Origin: Pempheris klunzingeri | Lineage: Eukaryota > Chordata > Actinopteri > Acropomatiformes > Pempheridae | Direction: 5' to 3' | Length of the DNA: 64,000 nt | Assembly (NCBI RefSeq): GCF_042242105.1 | Contig: NC_092023.1 | Span: 16,597,433 to 16,661,432, forward strand | In this document: piece after piece, positions 34,232 to 46,065 of the stretch | How the letters are laid out: each line of letters opens with the position of its first letter | Position numbering within the stretch: position 1 is the first letter of the stretch | Program-made: the position numbers and the translations under genes | The notes under the pieces: model-generated | What the model was told of the DNA's origin: nothing | Database searches by the model: none | The model's input: only the letters and a program-made list of their open reading frames with translations

Positions 34232-34302
34232 AGGCTCATCCGCGATCCCAACTCTGGACTTTCGCACCCAAAGCGAGAATCATACCCCTAGACCAACGAG
34301 CC
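34232..34302 (-). pseudogene. tRNA-Pro(TGG) pseudogene, block 12 type E
   Basis: Anticodon complement 34268-34270; typical E damage. Confidence 0.9.
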
Positions 34303-34574
34303 GTGGAAAGACAGCTTCACATGATTGGAAAAGCAAGAAATTTGCCCTTGCTACCAATTTTCAAGCTTCAACTGTCAAATTCAAACATCGATTAACCTTC
34401 ACTGTCTAGGTCAGCTCACAGTCATAGCAAATCTACAAAGTCACCCTGATATTCTCTTTCAGTGCTTTATCCGCCAGTTTGAAATGCAAATCATTTAAAC
34501 ACCATGATCATTTCCTCCAAAAAAAAAGTACATGTGAAATTAATCACCCTAGTCAATGAAAACAAACACAAAGA

Positions 34575-34646
34575 GGGCTCGTCCGCGATTTGAACGCGGG
34601 ACCTCTCGCACCCTAAGCGAGAATCATACCCCTAGACCAACGAGCC
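34575..34646 (-). tRNA. trnap-agg: tRNA-Pro(AGG), block 12 type F
   Basis: Anticodon complement 34612-34614; matches type F. Confidence 0.95.
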
Positions 34647-34925
34647 ACAGAAACGCAACTTCACGTGATTGGAGAAGCAAGAAAATTTCCCTTGCTACCA
34701 TTTTTCAAGCTCCAATTTTTACAATCAATCATGGATTGACCTCCACTTTCCAGGTCTTTCACAGTGGTAGCCATTCTTAAAACTCACCAAGATACTCTCT
34801 TTCATTGCTCTATCCGCCAGCTTGAACTGCAAATCATTTAAACACCACGATCATATCCAAAATGTTCAGAAAGATTTAGTAGGTGTGAAGAGCGTCACAT
34901 TAATCAGTTACCCGACTTACATCTA

Positions 34926-34997
34926 GGGCTCGTCCGCGATTCGAACGCGGGATCTCTCGCACCCAAAGCGAGAACCATACCCCTAGACCAACGAGCC
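34926..34997 (-). tRNA. trnap-ugg: tRNA-Pro(TGG), block 13 type A
   Basis: Anticodon complement 34963-34965. A24-to-G (wobble with T11) and G46-to-A; A24-to-G is shared with 39102. Confidence 0.9.
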
Positions 34998-35277
34998 GTG
35001 CAAAGACAGCTTCACATGATTGGAAAAGCAAGAAATTTGCCCTTGCTACCAATTTTCAAGCTTCAACTGTCAAATTCAATCATCGATTGACCTTCACTGT
35101 CTAGGTCAGGTCACAGTCATAATAGCTCTACAAAGTCACCCTGATACTCTCTTTCAGTGTTTTATCAGCCATCTTGAACTGCAAATCATTTAAACACCAT
35201 GATCATATCCAAAATGTTCAGAAAGATTTAGTAGGTGTGAAAAGCATTACATTATTCTATTACCCCAGTTGCAACTA

Positions 35278-35349
35278 GGGCTCGTCCGCGATTCGAACGC
35301 GGGACCTCTCGCACCCGAAGCGAGAATCATACCCCTAGACCAACGAGCC
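35278..35349 (-). tRNA. trnap-cgg: tRNA-Pro(CGG), block 13 type B
   Basis: Anticodon complement 35315-35317; matches type B. Confidence 0.95.
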
Positions 35350-35619
35350 ATAGTAAACCAGTTTCACATGATTGAAAAAGCAGGAAATTCTCTCTTCCTA
35401 CCAATTTTCAAGATAACTGTCAGATTCAAACAACGATTGACCTTCACTGTCTAGTTCAGGTCACAATCATAGCAGCTCTACAAAGTCACCCTGATACTCC
35501 CTTTCAGTGCTTTATCCGCCAGATTGAAATGCAATTCACTTTGACACCATCCTCATTTCCTCCCACAAAAAAGTACATATGAAATTAATCACCCTAGTCC
35601 ATGAAAACAAACACAAAGA

Positions 35620-35691
35620 GGGCTCGTCCGCGATTTGAACGCGGGACCTCTCGCACCCAAAGCGAGAATCATACCCCTAGACCAACGAGCC
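35620..35691 (-). tRNA. trnap-ugg: tRNA-Pro(TGG), block 13 type C
   Basis: Anticodon complement 35657-35659; TGG form. Confidence 0.95.
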
Positions 35692-35961
35692 ATAGTAAAC
35701 CAGTTTCACATGATTGAAAAAGCAGGAAATTCTCTCTTCCTACCAATTTTCAAGATAACTGTCAGATTCAAACAACGATTGACCTTCACTGTCTAGTTCA
35801 GGTCACAATCATAGCAGCTCTACAAAGTCACCCTGATACTCCCTTTCAGTGCTTTATCCGCCAGATTGAAATGCAATTCACTTTGACACCATCCTCATTT
35901 CCTCCCACAAAAAAGTACATGTGAAATTAATCACCCTAGTCCATGAAAACAAACACAAAGA

Positions 35962-36033
35962 GGGCTCGTCCGCGATTTGAACGCGGGACCTCTCGCACCC
36001 TAAGCGAGAATCATACCCCTAGACCAACGAGCC
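35962..36033 (-). tRNA. trnap-agg: tRNA-Pro(AGG), block 13 type D
   Basis: Anticodon complement 35999-36001; matches type D. Confidence 0.95.
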
Positions 36034-36319
36034 ACAGAGAGCCCACTTCACATGATTGGAGAAGCAGGAAGTTTTCCCTTGCTACCATTTTTCAAGCTTC
36101 AATTTTAACAGTCAATCATCGATTGACATCCACTATCCAGGTCTTTCACAGTGGTAGCCATTCTTCAAACTCACTAAGATACTCTCTCTCAGCACTGTAT
36201 CCGGTGTCCGCCAGCTTGAACTGCAAATCATTTACAAACCATGATCATATCCAAAATGTTCAGAAAGATTAAGTAGGTGTGAAAAGCATGACATTATTCT
36301 GATACCCCAGTTGCAGCTA

Positions 36320-36390
36320 AGGCTCATCCGCGATCCCAACTCTGGACTTTCGCACCCAAAGCGAGAATCATACCCCTAGACCAACGAGCC
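36320..36390 (-). pseudogene. tRNA-Pro(TGG) pseudogene, block 13 type E
   Basis: Anticodon complement 36356-36358; typical E damage. Confidence 0.9.
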
Positions 36391-36662
36391 GTGGAAAGAC
36401 AGCTTCACATGATTGGAAAAGCAAGAAATTTGCCCTTGCTACCAATTTTCAAGCTTCAACTGTCAAATTCAAACATCGATTAACCTTCACTGTCTAGGTC
36501 AGCTCACAGTCATAGCAAATCTACAAAGTCACCCTGATATTCTCTTTCAGTGCTTTATCCGCCAGTTTGAAATGCAAATCATTTAAACACCATGATCATT
36601 TCCTCCAAAAAAAAAGTACATGTGAAATTAATCACCCTAGTCAATGAAAACAAACACAAAGA

Positions 36663-36734
36663 GGGCTCGTCCGCGATTTGAACGCGGGACCTCTCGGACC
36701 CTAAGCGAGAATCATACCCCTAGACCAACGAGCC
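36663..36734 (-). tRNA. trnap-agg: tRNA-Pro(AGG), block 13 type F
   Basis: Anticodon complement 36700-36702. G39-to-C breaks the 31-39 pair that closes the anticodon loop. Confidence 0.85.
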
Positions 36735-37013
36735 ACAGAAACGCAACTTCACGTGATTGGAGAAGCAAGAAAATTTCCCTTGCTACCATTTTTCAAGCTC
36801 CAATTTTTACAATCAATCATGGATTGACCTCCACTTTCCAGGTCTTTCACAGTGGTAGCCATTCTTAAAACTCACCAAGATACTCTCTTTCATTGCTCTA
36901 TCCGCCAGCTTGAACTGCAAATCATTTAAACACCACGATCATATCCAAAATGTTCAGAAAGATTTAGTAGGTGTGAAGAGCGTCACATTAATCAGTTACC
37001 CGACTTACATCTA

Positions 37014-37085
37014 GGGCTCGTCCGCGATTCGAACGCGGGACCTCTCGCACCCAAAGCGAGAATCATACCCCTAGACCAACGAGCC
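37014..37085 (-). tRNA. trnap-ugg: tRNA-Pro(TGG), block 14 type A
   Basis: Anticodon complement 37051-37053; matches type A. Confidence 0.95.
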
Positions 37086-37365
37086 GTGCAAAGACAGCTT
37101 CACATGATTGGAAAAGCAAGAAATTTGCCCTTGCTACCAATTTTCAAGCTTCAACTGTCAAATTCAATCATCGATTGACCTTCACTGTCTAGGTCAGGTC
37201 ACAGTCATAATAGCTCTACAAAGTCACCCTGATACTCTCTTTCAGTGTTTTATCAGCCATCTTGAACTGCAAATCATTTAAACACCATGATCATATCCAA
37301 AATGTTCAGAAAGATTTAGTAGGTGTGAAAAGCATTACATTATTCTATTACCCCAGTTGCAACTA

Positions 37366-37437
37366 GGGCTCGTCCGCGATTCGAACGCGGGACCTCTCGC
37401 ACCCGAAGCGAGAATCATACCCCTAGACCAACGAGCC
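37366..37437 (-). tRNA. trnap-cgg: tRNA-Pro(CGG), block 14 type B
   Basis: Anticodon complement 37403-37405; matches type B. Confidence 0.95.
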
Positions 37438-37707
37438 ATAGTAAACCAGTTTCACATGATTGAAAAAGCAGGAAATTCTCTCTTCCTACCAATTTTCAAG
37501 ATAACTGTCAGATTCAAACAACGATTGACCTTCACTGTCTAGTTCAGGTCACAATCATAGCAGCTCTACAAAGTCACCCTGATACTCCCTTTCAGTGCTT
37601 TATCCGCCAGATTGAAATGCAATTCACTTTGACACCATCCTCATTTCCTCCCACAAAAAAGTACATATGAAATTAATCACCCTAGTCCATGAAAACAAAC
37701 ACAAAGA

Positions 37708-37779
37708 GGGCTCGTCCGCGATTTGAACGCGGGACCTCTCGCACCCAAAGCGAGAATCATACCCCTAGACCAACGAGCC
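37708..37779 (-). tRNA. trnap-ugg: tRNA-Pro(TGG), block 14 type C
   Basis: Anticodon complement 37745-37747; TGG form. Confidence 0.95.
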
Positions 37780-38049
37780 ATAGTAAACCAGTTTCACATG
37801 ATTGAAAAAGCAGGAAATTCTCTCTTCCTACCAATTTTCAAGATAACTGTCAGATTCAAACAACGATTGACCTTCACTGTCTAGTTCAGGTCACAATCAT
37901 AGCAGCTCTACAAAGTCACCCTGATACTCCCTTTCAGTGCTTTATCCGCCAGATTGAAATGCAATTCACTTTGACACCATCCTCATTTCCTCCCACAAAA
38001 AAGTACATATGAAATTAATCACCCTAGTCCATGAAAACAAACACAAAGA

Positions 38050-38121
38050 GGGCTCGTCCGCGATTTGAACGCGGGACCTCTCGCACCCTAAGCGAGAATC
38101 ATACCCCTAGACCAACGAGCC
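38050..38121 (-). tRNA. trnap-agg: tRNA-Pro(AGG), block 14 type D
   Basis: Anticodon complement 38087-38089; matches type D. Confidence 0.95.
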
Positions 38122-38407
38122 ACAGAGAGCCCACTTCACATGATTGGAGAAGCAGGAAGTTTTCCCTTGCTACCATTTTTCAAGCTTCAATTTTAACAGT
38201 CAATCATCGATTGACATCCACTATCCAGGTCTTTCACAGTGGTAGCCATTCTTCAAACTCACTAAGATACTCTCTCTCAGCACTGTATCCGGTGTCCGCC
38301 AGCTTGAACTGCAAATCATTTACAAACCATGATCATATCCAAAATGTTCAGAAAGATTAAGTAGGTGTGAAAAGCATGACATTATTCTGATACCCCAGTT
38401 GCAGCTA

Positions 38408-38478
38408 AGGCTCATCCGCGATCCCAACTCTGGACTTTCGCACCAAAAGCGAGAATCATACCCCTAGACCAACGAGCC
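38408..38478 (-). pseudogene. tRNA-Pro-derived pseudogene with TTG (Gln-type) anticodon, block 14 type E
   Basis: The loop reads TTTTGGT, so the anticodon is TTG (complement 38444-38446) in an otherwise typical, T-arm-damaged E unit. Confidence 0.88.
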
Positions 38479-38750
38479 GTGGAAAGACAGCTTCACATGA
38501 TTGGAAAAGCAAGAAATTTGCCCTTGCTACCAATTTTCAAGCTTCAACTGTCAAATTCAAACATCGATTAACCTTCACTGTCTAGGTCAGCTCACAGTCA
38601 TAGCAAATCTACAAAGTCACCCTGATATTCTCTTTCAGTGCTTTATCCGCCAGTTTGAAATGCAAATCATTTAAACACCATGATCATTTCCTCCAAAAAA
38701 AAAGTACATGTGAAATTAATCACCCTAGTCAATGAAAACAAACACAAAGA

Positions 38751-38822
38751 GGGCTCGTCCGCGATTTGAACGCGGGACCTCTCGCACCCTAAGCGAGAAT
38801 CATACCCCTAGACCAACGAGCC
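38751..38822 (-). tRNA. trnap-agg: tRNA-Pro(AGG), block 14 type F
   Basis: Anticodon complement 38788-38790; matches type F. Confidence 0.95.
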
Positions 38823-39101
38823 ACAGAAACGCAACTTCACGTGATTGGAGAAGCAAGAAAATTTCCCTTGCTACCATTTTTCAAGCTCCAATTTTTACAA
38901 TCAATCATGGATTGACCTCCACTTTCCAGGTCTTTCACAGTGGTAGCCATTCTTAAAACTCACCAAGATACTCTCTTTCATTGCTCTATCCGCCAGCTTG
39001 AACTGCAAATCATTTAAACACCACGATCATATCCAAAATGTTCAGAAAGATTTAGTAGGTGTGAAGAGCGTCACATTAATCAGTTACCCGACTTACATCT
39101 A

Positions 39102-39173
39102 GGGCTCGTCCGCGATTCGAACGCGGGACCTCTCGCACCCAAAGCGAGAACCATACCCCTAGACCAACGAGCC
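39102..39173 (-). tRNA. trnap-ugg: tRNA-Pro(TGG), block 15 type A
   Basis: Anticodon complement 39139-39141. A24-to-G as at 34926, 4176 bp away. Confidence 0.92.
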
Positions 39174-39453
39174 GTGCAAAGACAGCTTCACATGATTGGA
39201 AAAGCAAGAAATTTGCCCTTGCTACCAATTTTCAAGCTTCAACTGTCAAATTCAATCATCGATTGACCTTCACTGTCTAGGTCAGGTCACAGTCATAATA
39301 GCTCTACAAAGTCACCCTGATACTCTCTTTCAGTGTTTTATCAGCCATCTTGAACTGCAAATCATTTAAACACCATGATCATATCCAAAATGTTCAGAAA
39401 GATTTAGTAGGTGTGAAAAGCATTACATTATTCTATTACCCCAGTTGCAACTA

Positions 39454-39525
39454 GGGCTCGTCCGCGATTCGAACGCGGGACCTCTCGCACCCGAAGCGAG
39501 AATCATACCCCTAGACCAACGAGCC
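39454..39525 (-). tRNA. trnap-cgg: tRNA-Pro(CGG), block 15 type B
   Basis: Anticodon complement 39491-39493; matches type B. Confidence 0.95.
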
Positions 39526-39795
39526 ATAGTAAACCAGTTTCACATGATTGAAAAAGCAGGAAATTCTCTCTTCCTACCAATTTTCAAGATAACTGTCAGA
39601 TTCAAACAACGATTGACCTTCACTGTCTAGTTCAGGTCACAATCATAGCAGCTCTACAAAGTCACCCTGATACTCCCTTTCAGTGCTTTATCCGCCAGAT
39701 TGAAATGCAATTCACTTTGACACCATCCTCATTTCCTCCCACAAAAAAGTACATATGAAATTAATCACCCTAGTCCATGAAAACAAACACAAAGA

Positions 39796-39867
39796 GGGCT
39801 CGTCCGCGATTTGAACGCGGGACCTCTCGCACCCAAAGCGAGAATCATACCCCTAGACCAACGAGCC
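39796..39867 (-). tRNA. trnap-ugg: tRNA-Pro(TGG), block 15 type C, first copy
   Basis: Anticodon complement 39833-39835; TGG form. Confidence 0.95.
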
Positions 39868-40137
39868 ATAGTAAACCAGTTTCACATGATTGAAAAAGCA
39901 GGAAATTCTCTCTTCCTACCAATTTTCAAGATAACTGTCAGATTCAAACAACGATTGACCTTCACTGTCTAGTTCAGGTCACAATCATAGCAGCTCTACA
40001 AAGTCACCCTGATACTCCCTTTCAGTGCTTTATCCGCCAGATTGAAATGCAATTCACTTTGACACCATCCTCATTTCCTCCCACAAAAAAGTACATATGA
40101 AATTAATCACCCTAGTCCATGAAAACAAACACAAAGA

Positions 40138-40209
40138 GGGCTCGTCTGCGATTTGAACGCGGGACCTCTCGCACCCAAAGCGAGAATCATACCCCTAGAC
40201 CAACGAGCC
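40138..40209 (-). tRNA. trnap-ugg: tRNA-Pro(TGG), block 15 type C, second copy
   Basis: Anticodon complement 40175-40177. G64-to-A mismatches C50 in the T stem. Confidence 0.88.
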
Positions 40210-40479
40210 ATAGTAAACCAGTTTCACATGATTGAAAAAGCAGGAAATTCTCTCTTCCTACCAATTTTCAAGATAACTGTCAGATTCAAACAACGATTGA
40301 CCTTCACTGTCTAGTTCAGGTCACAATCATAGCAGCTCTACAAAGTCACCCTGATACTCCCTTTCAGTGCTTTATCCGCCAGATTGAAATGCAATTCACT
40401 TTGACACCATCCTCATTTCCTCCCACAAAAAAGTACATGTGAAATTAATCACCCTAGTCCATGAAAACAAACACAAAGA

Positions 40480-40551
40480 GGGCTCGTCCGCGATTTGAAC
40501 GCGGGACCTCTCGCACCCTAAGCGAGAATCATACCCCTAGACCAACGAGCC
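40480..40551 (-). tRNA. trnap-agg: tRNA-Pro(AGG), block 15 type D
   Basis: Anticodon complement 40517-40519; matches type D. Confidence 0.95.
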
Positions 40552-40837
40552 ACAGAGAGCCCACTTCACATGATTGGAGAAGCAGGAAGTTTTCCCTTGC
40601 TACCATTTTTCAAGCTTCAATTTTAACAGTCAATCATCGATTGACATCCACTATCCAGGTCTTTCACAGTGGTAGCCATTCTTCAAACTCACTAAGATAC
40701 TCTCTCTCAGCACTGTATCCGGTGTCCGCCAGCTTGAACTGCAAATCATTTACAAACCATGATCATATCCAAAATGTTCAGAAAGATTAAGTAGGTGTGA
40801 AAAGCATGACATTATTCTGATACCCCAGTTGCAGCTA

Positions 40838-40908
40838 AGGCTCATCCGCGATCCCAACTCTGGACTTTCGCACCCAAAGCGAGAATCATACCCCTAGACC
40901 AACGAGCC
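40838..40908 (-). pseudogene. tRNA-Pro(TGG) pseudogene, block 15 type E
   Basis: Anticodon complement 40874-40876; typical E damage. Confidence 0.9.
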
Positions 40909-41180
40909 GTGGAAAGACAGCTTCACATGATTGGAAAAGCAAGAAATTTGCCCTTGCTACCAATTTTCAAGCTTCAACTGTCAAATTCAAACATCGATTA
41001 ACCTTCACTGTCTAGGTCAGCTCACAGTCATAGCAAATCTACAAAGTCACCCTGATATTCTCTTTCAGTGCTTTATCCGCCAGTTTGAAATGCAAATCAT
41101 TTAAACACCATGATCATTTCCTCCAAAAAAAAAGTACATGTGAAATTAATCACCCTAGTCAATGAAAACAAACACAAAGA

Positions 41181-41252
41181 GGGCTCGTCCGCGATTTGAA
41201 CGCGGGACCTCTCGCACCCTAAGCGAGAATCATACCCCTAGACCAACGAGCC
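41181..41252 (-). tRNA. trnap-agg: tRNA-Pro(AGG), block 15 type F
   Basis: Anticodon complement 41218-41220. Upstream E-box is CATGTG here, unlike the CACGTG of other F units. Confidence 0.95.
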
Positions 41253-41531
41253 ACAGAAACGCAACTTCACATGATTGGAGAAGCAAGAAAATTTCCCTTG
41301 CTACCATTTTTCAAGCTCCAATTTTTACAATCAATCATGGATTGACGTCCACTTTCCAGGTCTTTCACAGTGGTAGCCATTCTTAAAACTCACCAAGATA
41401 CTCTCTTTCATTGCTCTATCCGCCAGCTTGAACTGCAAATCATTTAAACACCACGATCATATCCAAAATGTTCAGAAAGATTTAGTAGGTGTGAAGAGCG
41501 TCACATTAATCAGTTACCCGACTTACATCTA

Positions 41532-41603
41532 GGGCTCGTCCGCGATTCGAACGCGGGACCTCTCGCACCCAAAGCGAGAATCATACCCCTAGACCAACGA
41601 GCC
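41532..41603 (-). tRNA. trnap-ugg: tRNA-Pro(TGG), block 16 type A
   Basis: Anticodon complement 41569-41571; matches type A. Confidence 0.95.
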
Positions 41604-41883
41604 GTGCAAAGACAGCTTCACATGATTGGAAAAGCAAGAAATTTGCCCTTGCTACCAATTTTCAAGCTTCAACTGTCAAATTCAATCATCGATTGACCTT
41701 CACTGTCTAGGTCAGGTCACAGTCATAATAGCTCTACAAAGTCACCCTGATACTCTCTTTCAGTGTTTTATCAGCCATCTTGAACTGCAAATCATTTAAA
41801 CACCATGATCATATCCAAAATGTTCAGAAAGATTTAGTAGGTGTGAAAAGCATTACATTATTCTATTACCCCAGTTGCAACTA

Positions 41884-41955
41884 GGGCTCGTCCGCGATTC
41901 GAACGCGGGACCTCTCGCACCCGAAGCGAGAATCATACCCCTAGACCAACGAGCC
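41884..41955 (-). tRNA. trnap-cgg: tRNA-Pro(CGG), block 16 type B
   Basis: Anticodon complement 41921-41923; followed directly by D, this HOR lacks C. Confidence 0.95.
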
Positions 41956-42225
41956 ATAGTAAACCAGTTTCACATGATTGAAAAAGCAGGAAATTCTCTC
42001 TTCCTACCAATTTTCAAGATAACTGTCAGATTCAAACAACGATTGACCTTCACTGTCTAGTTCAGGTCACAATCATAGCAGCTCTACAAAGTCACCCTGA
42101 TACTCCCTTTCAGTGCTTTATCCGCCAGATTGAAATGCAATTCACTTTGACACCATCCTCATTTCCTCCCACAAAAAAGTACATATGAAATTAATCACCC
42201 TAGTCCATGAAAACAAACACAAAGA

Positions 42226-42297
42226 GGGCTCGTCCGCGATTTGAACGCGGGACCTCTCGCACCCTAAGCGAGAATCACACCCCTAGACCAACGAGCC
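42226..42297 (-). tRNA. trnap-agg: tRNA-Pro(AGG), block 16 type D
   Basis: Anticodon complement 42263-42265. D-loop A21-to-G. Confidence 0.9.
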
Positions 42298-42583
42298 ACA
42301 GAGAGCCCACTTCACATGATTGGAGAAGCAGGAAGTTTTCCCTTGCTACCATTTTTCAAGCTTCAATTTTAACAGTCAATCATCGATTGACATCCACTAT
42401 CCAGGTCTTTCACAGTGGTAGCCATTCTTCAAACTCACTAAGACACTCTCTCTCAGCACTGTATCCGGTGTCCGCCAGCTTGAACTGCAAATCATTTACA
42501 AACCATGATCATATCCAAAATGTTCAGAAAGATTAAGTAGGTGTGAAAAGCATGACATTATTCTGATACCCCAGTTGCAGCTA

Positions 42584-42654
42584 AGGCTCATCCGCGATCC
42601 CAACTCTGGACTTTCGCACCCAAAGCGAGAATCATACCCCTAGACCAACGAGCC
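42584..42654 (-). pseudogene. tRNA-Pro(TGG) pseudogene, block 16 type E
   Basis: Anticodon complement 42620-42622; typical E damage. Confidence 0.9.
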
Positions 42655-42926
42655 GTGGAAAGACAGCTTCACATGATTGGAAAAGCAAGAAATTTGCCCT
42701 TGCTACCAATTTTCAAGCTTCAACTGTCAAATTCAAACATCGATTAACCTTCACTGTCTAGGTCAGCTCACAGTCATAGCAAATCTACAAAGTCACCCTG
42801 ATATTCTCTTTCAGTGCTTTATCCGCCAGTTTGAAATGCAAATCATTTAAACACCATGATCATTTCCTCCAAAAAAAAAGTACATGTGAAATTAATCACC
42901 CTAGTCAATGAAAACAAACACAAAGA

Positions 42927-42998
42927 GGGCTCGTCCGCGATTTGAACGCGGGACCTCTCGCACCCTAAGCGAGAATCATACCCCTAGACCAACAAGCC
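42927..42998 (-). tRNA. trnap-agg: tRNA-Pro(AGG), block 16 type F
   Basis: Anticodon complement 42964-42966. C5-to-T leaves a wobble pair in the acceptor stem. Confidence 0.92.
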
Positions 42999-43277
42999 AC
43001 AGAAACGCAACTTCACGTGATTGGAGAAGCAAGAAAATTTCCCTTGCTACCATTTTTCAAGCTCCAATTTTTACAATCAATCATGGATTGACCTCCACTT
43101 TCCAGGTCTTTCACAGTGGTAGCCATTCTTAAAACTCACCAAGATACTCTCTTTCATTGCTCTATCCGCCAGCTTGAACTGCAAATCATTTAAACACCAC
43201 GATCATATCCAAAATGTTCAGAAAGATTTAGTAGGTGTGAAGAGCGTCACATTAATCAGTTACCCGACTTACATCTA

Positions 43278-43349
43278 GGGCTCGTCCGCGATTCGAACGC
43301 GGGACCTCTCGCACCCAAAGCGAGAATCATACCCCTAGACCAACGAGCC
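43278..43349 (-). tRNA. trnap-ugg: tRNA-Pro(TGG), block 17 type A
   Basis: Anticodon complement 43315-43317; matches type A. Confidence 0.95.
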
Positions 43350-43629
43350 GTGCAAAGACAGCTTCACATGATTGGAAAAGCAAGAAATTTGCCCTTGCTA
43401 CCAATTTTCAAGCTTCAACTGTCAAATTCAATCATCGATTGACCTTCACTGTCTAGGTCAGGTCACAGTCATAATAGCTCTACAAAGTCACCCTGATACT
43501 CTCTTTCAGTGTTTTATCAGCCATCTTGAACTGCAAATCATTTAAACACCATGATCATATCCAAAATGCTCAGAAAGATTTAGTAGGTGTGAAAAGCATT
43601 ACATTATTCTATTACCCCAGTTGCAACTA

Positions 43630-43701
43630 GGGCTCGTCCGCGATTCGAACGCGGGACCTCTCGCACCCGAAGCGAGAATCATACCCCTAGACCAACGAGC
43701 C
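43630..43701 (-). tRNA. trnap-cgg: tRNA-Pro(CGG), block 17 type B
   Basis: Anticodon complement 43667-43669; matches type B. Confidence 0.95.
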
Positions 43702-43971
43702 ATAGTAAACCAGTTTCACATGATTGAAAAAGCAGGAAATTCTCTCTTCCTACCAATTTTCAAGATAACTGTCAGATTCAAACAACGATTGACCTTCACT
43801 GTCTAGTTCAGGTCACAATCATAGCAGCTCTACAAAGTCACCCTGATACTCCCTTTCAGTGCTTTATCCGCCAGATTGAAATGCAATTCACTTTGACACC
43901 ATCCTCATTTCCTCCCACAAAAAAGTACATATGAAATTAATCACCCTAGTCCATGAAAACAAACACAAAGA

Positions 43972-44043
43972 GGGCTCGTCCGCGATTTGAACGCGGGACC
44001 TCTCGCACCCTAAGCGAGAATCATACCCCTAGACCAACGAGCC
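43972..44043 (-). tRNA. trnap-agg: tRNA-Pro(AGG), block 17 type C
   Basis: Anticodon complement 44009-44011; AGG form. Confidence 0.95.
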
Positions 44044-44313
44044 ATAGTAAACCAGTTTCACATGATTGAAAAAGCAGGAAATTCTCTCTTCCTACCAATT
44101 TTCAAGATAACTGTCAGATTCAAACAACGATTGACCTTCACTGTCTAGTTCAGGTCACAATCATAGCAGCTCTACAAAGTCACCCTGATACTCCCTTTCA
44201 GTGCTTTATCCGCCAGATTGAAATGCAATTCACTTTGACACCATCCTCATTTCCTCCCACAAAAAAGTACATGTGAAATTAATCACCCTAGTCCATGAAA
44301 ACAAACACAAAGA

Positions 44314-44385
44314 GGGCTCGTCCGCGATTTGAACGCGGGACCTCTCGCACCCTAAGCGAGAATCATACCCCTAGACCAACGAGCC
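44314..44385 (-). tRNA. trnap-agg: tRNA-Pro(AGG), block 17 type D
   Basis: Anticodon complement 44351-44353; matches type D. Confidence 0.95.
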
Positions 44386-44671
44386 ACAGAGAGCCCACTT
44401 CACATGATTGGAGAAGCAGGAAGTTTTCCCTTGCTACCATTTTTCAAGCTTCAATTTTAACAGTCAATCATCGATTGACATCCACTATCCAGGTCTTTCA
44501 CAGTGGTAGCCATTCTTCAAACTCACTAAGATACTCTCTCTCAGCACTGTATCCGGTGTCCGCCAGCTTGAACTGCAAATCATTTACAAACCATGATCAT
44601 ATCCAAAATGTTCAGAAAGATTAAGTAGGTGTGAAAAGCATGACATTATTCTGATACCCCAGTTGCAGCTA

Positions 44672-44742
44672 AGGCTCATCCGCGATCCCAACTCTGGACT
44701 TTCGCACCCAAAGCGAGAATCATACCCCTAGACCAACGAGCC
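44672..44742 (-). pseudogene. tRNA-Pro(TGG) pseudogene, block 17 type E
   Basis: Anticodon complement 44708-44710. Its spacer reads CTCCCACAAAA where earlier E spacers read CTCCAAAAAAA. Confidence 0.9.
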
Positions 44743-45014
44743 GTGGAAAGACAGCTTCACATGATTGGAAAAGCAAGAAATTTGCCCTTGCTACCAATTT
44801 TCAAGCTTCAACTGTCAAATTCAAACATCGATTAACCTTCACTGTCTAGGTCAGCTCACAGTCATAGAAAATCTACAAAGTCACCCTGATATTCTCTTTC
44901 AGTGCTTTATCCGCCAGTTTGAAATGCAAATCATTTAAACACCATGATCATTTCCTCCCACAAAAAAGTACATGTGAAATTAATCACCCTAGTCAATGAA
45001 AACAAACACAAAGA

Positions 45015-45086
45015 GGGCTCGTCCGCGATTTGAACGCGGGACCTCTCGCACCCTAAGCGAGAATCATACCCCTAGACCAACGAGCC
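45015..45086 (-). tRNA. trnap-agg: tRNA-Pro(AGG), block 17 type F
   Basis: Anticodon complement 45052-45054; matches type F. Confidence 0.95.
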
Positions 45087-45365
45087 ACAGAAACGCAACT
45101 TCACGTGATTGGAGAAGCAAGAAAATTTCCCTTGCTACCATTTTTCAAGCTCCAATTTTTACAATCAATCATGGATTGACCTCCACTTTCCAGGTCTTTC
45201 ACAGTGGTAGCCATTCTTAAAACTCACCAAGATACTCTCTTTCATTGCTCTATCCGCCAGCTTGAACTGCAAATCATTTAAACACCACGATCATATCCAA
45301 AATGTTCAGAAAGATTTAGTAGGTGTGAAGAGCGTCACATTAATCAGTTAGCCGACTTACATCTA

Positions 45366-45437
45366 GGGCTCGTCCGCGATTCGAACGCGGGACCTCTCGC
45401 ACCCAAAGCGAGAATCATACCCCTAGACCAACGAGCT
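45366..45437 (-). tRNA. trnap-ugg: tRNA-Pro(TGG), block 18 type A with A/C fused spacer
   Basis: Anticodon complement 45403-45405. G1-to-A breaks the terminal 1-72 pair. The spacer on its right switches from type A to B/C type at about 45462-45471, so this HOR has lost its B and C bodies. Confidence 0.85.
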
Positions 45438-45707
45438 GTGCAAAGACAGCTTCACATGATTGGAAAAGCAGGAAATTCTCTCTTCCTACCAATTTTCAAG
45501 ATAACTGTCAGATTCAAACAACGATTGACCTTCACTGTCTAGTTCAGGTCACAATCATAGCAGCTCTACAAAGTCACCCTGATACTCCCTTTCAGTGCTT
45601 TATCCGCCAGATTGAAATGCAATTCACTTTGACACCATCCTCATTTCCTCCCACAAAAAAGTACATGTGAAATTAATCACCCTAGTCCATGAAAACAAAC
45701 ACAAAGA

Positions 45708-45779
45708 GGGCTCATCCGCGATTTGAACGCGGGACCTCTCGCACCCTAAGCGAGAATCATACCCCTAGACCAACGAGCC
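45708..45779 (-). tRNA. trnap-agg: tRNA-Pro(AGG), block 18 type D
   Basis: Anticodon complement 45745-45747. C67-to-T leaves a wobble pair with G6, as at 12700. Confidence 0.92.
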
Positions 45780-46065
45780 ACAGAGAGCCCACTTCACATG
45801 ATTGGAGAAGCAGGAAGTTTTCCCTTGCTACCATTTTTCAAGCTTCAATTTTAACAGTCAATCATCGATTGACATCCACTATCCAGGTCTTTCACAGTGG
45901 TAGCCATTCTTCAAACTCACTAAGATACTCTCTCTCAGCACTGTATCCGGTGTCCGCCAGCTTGAACTGCAAATCATTTACAAACCATGATCATATCCAA
46001 AATGTTCAGAAAGATTAAGTAGGTGTGAAAAGCATGACATTATTCTGATACCCCAGTTGCAGCTA

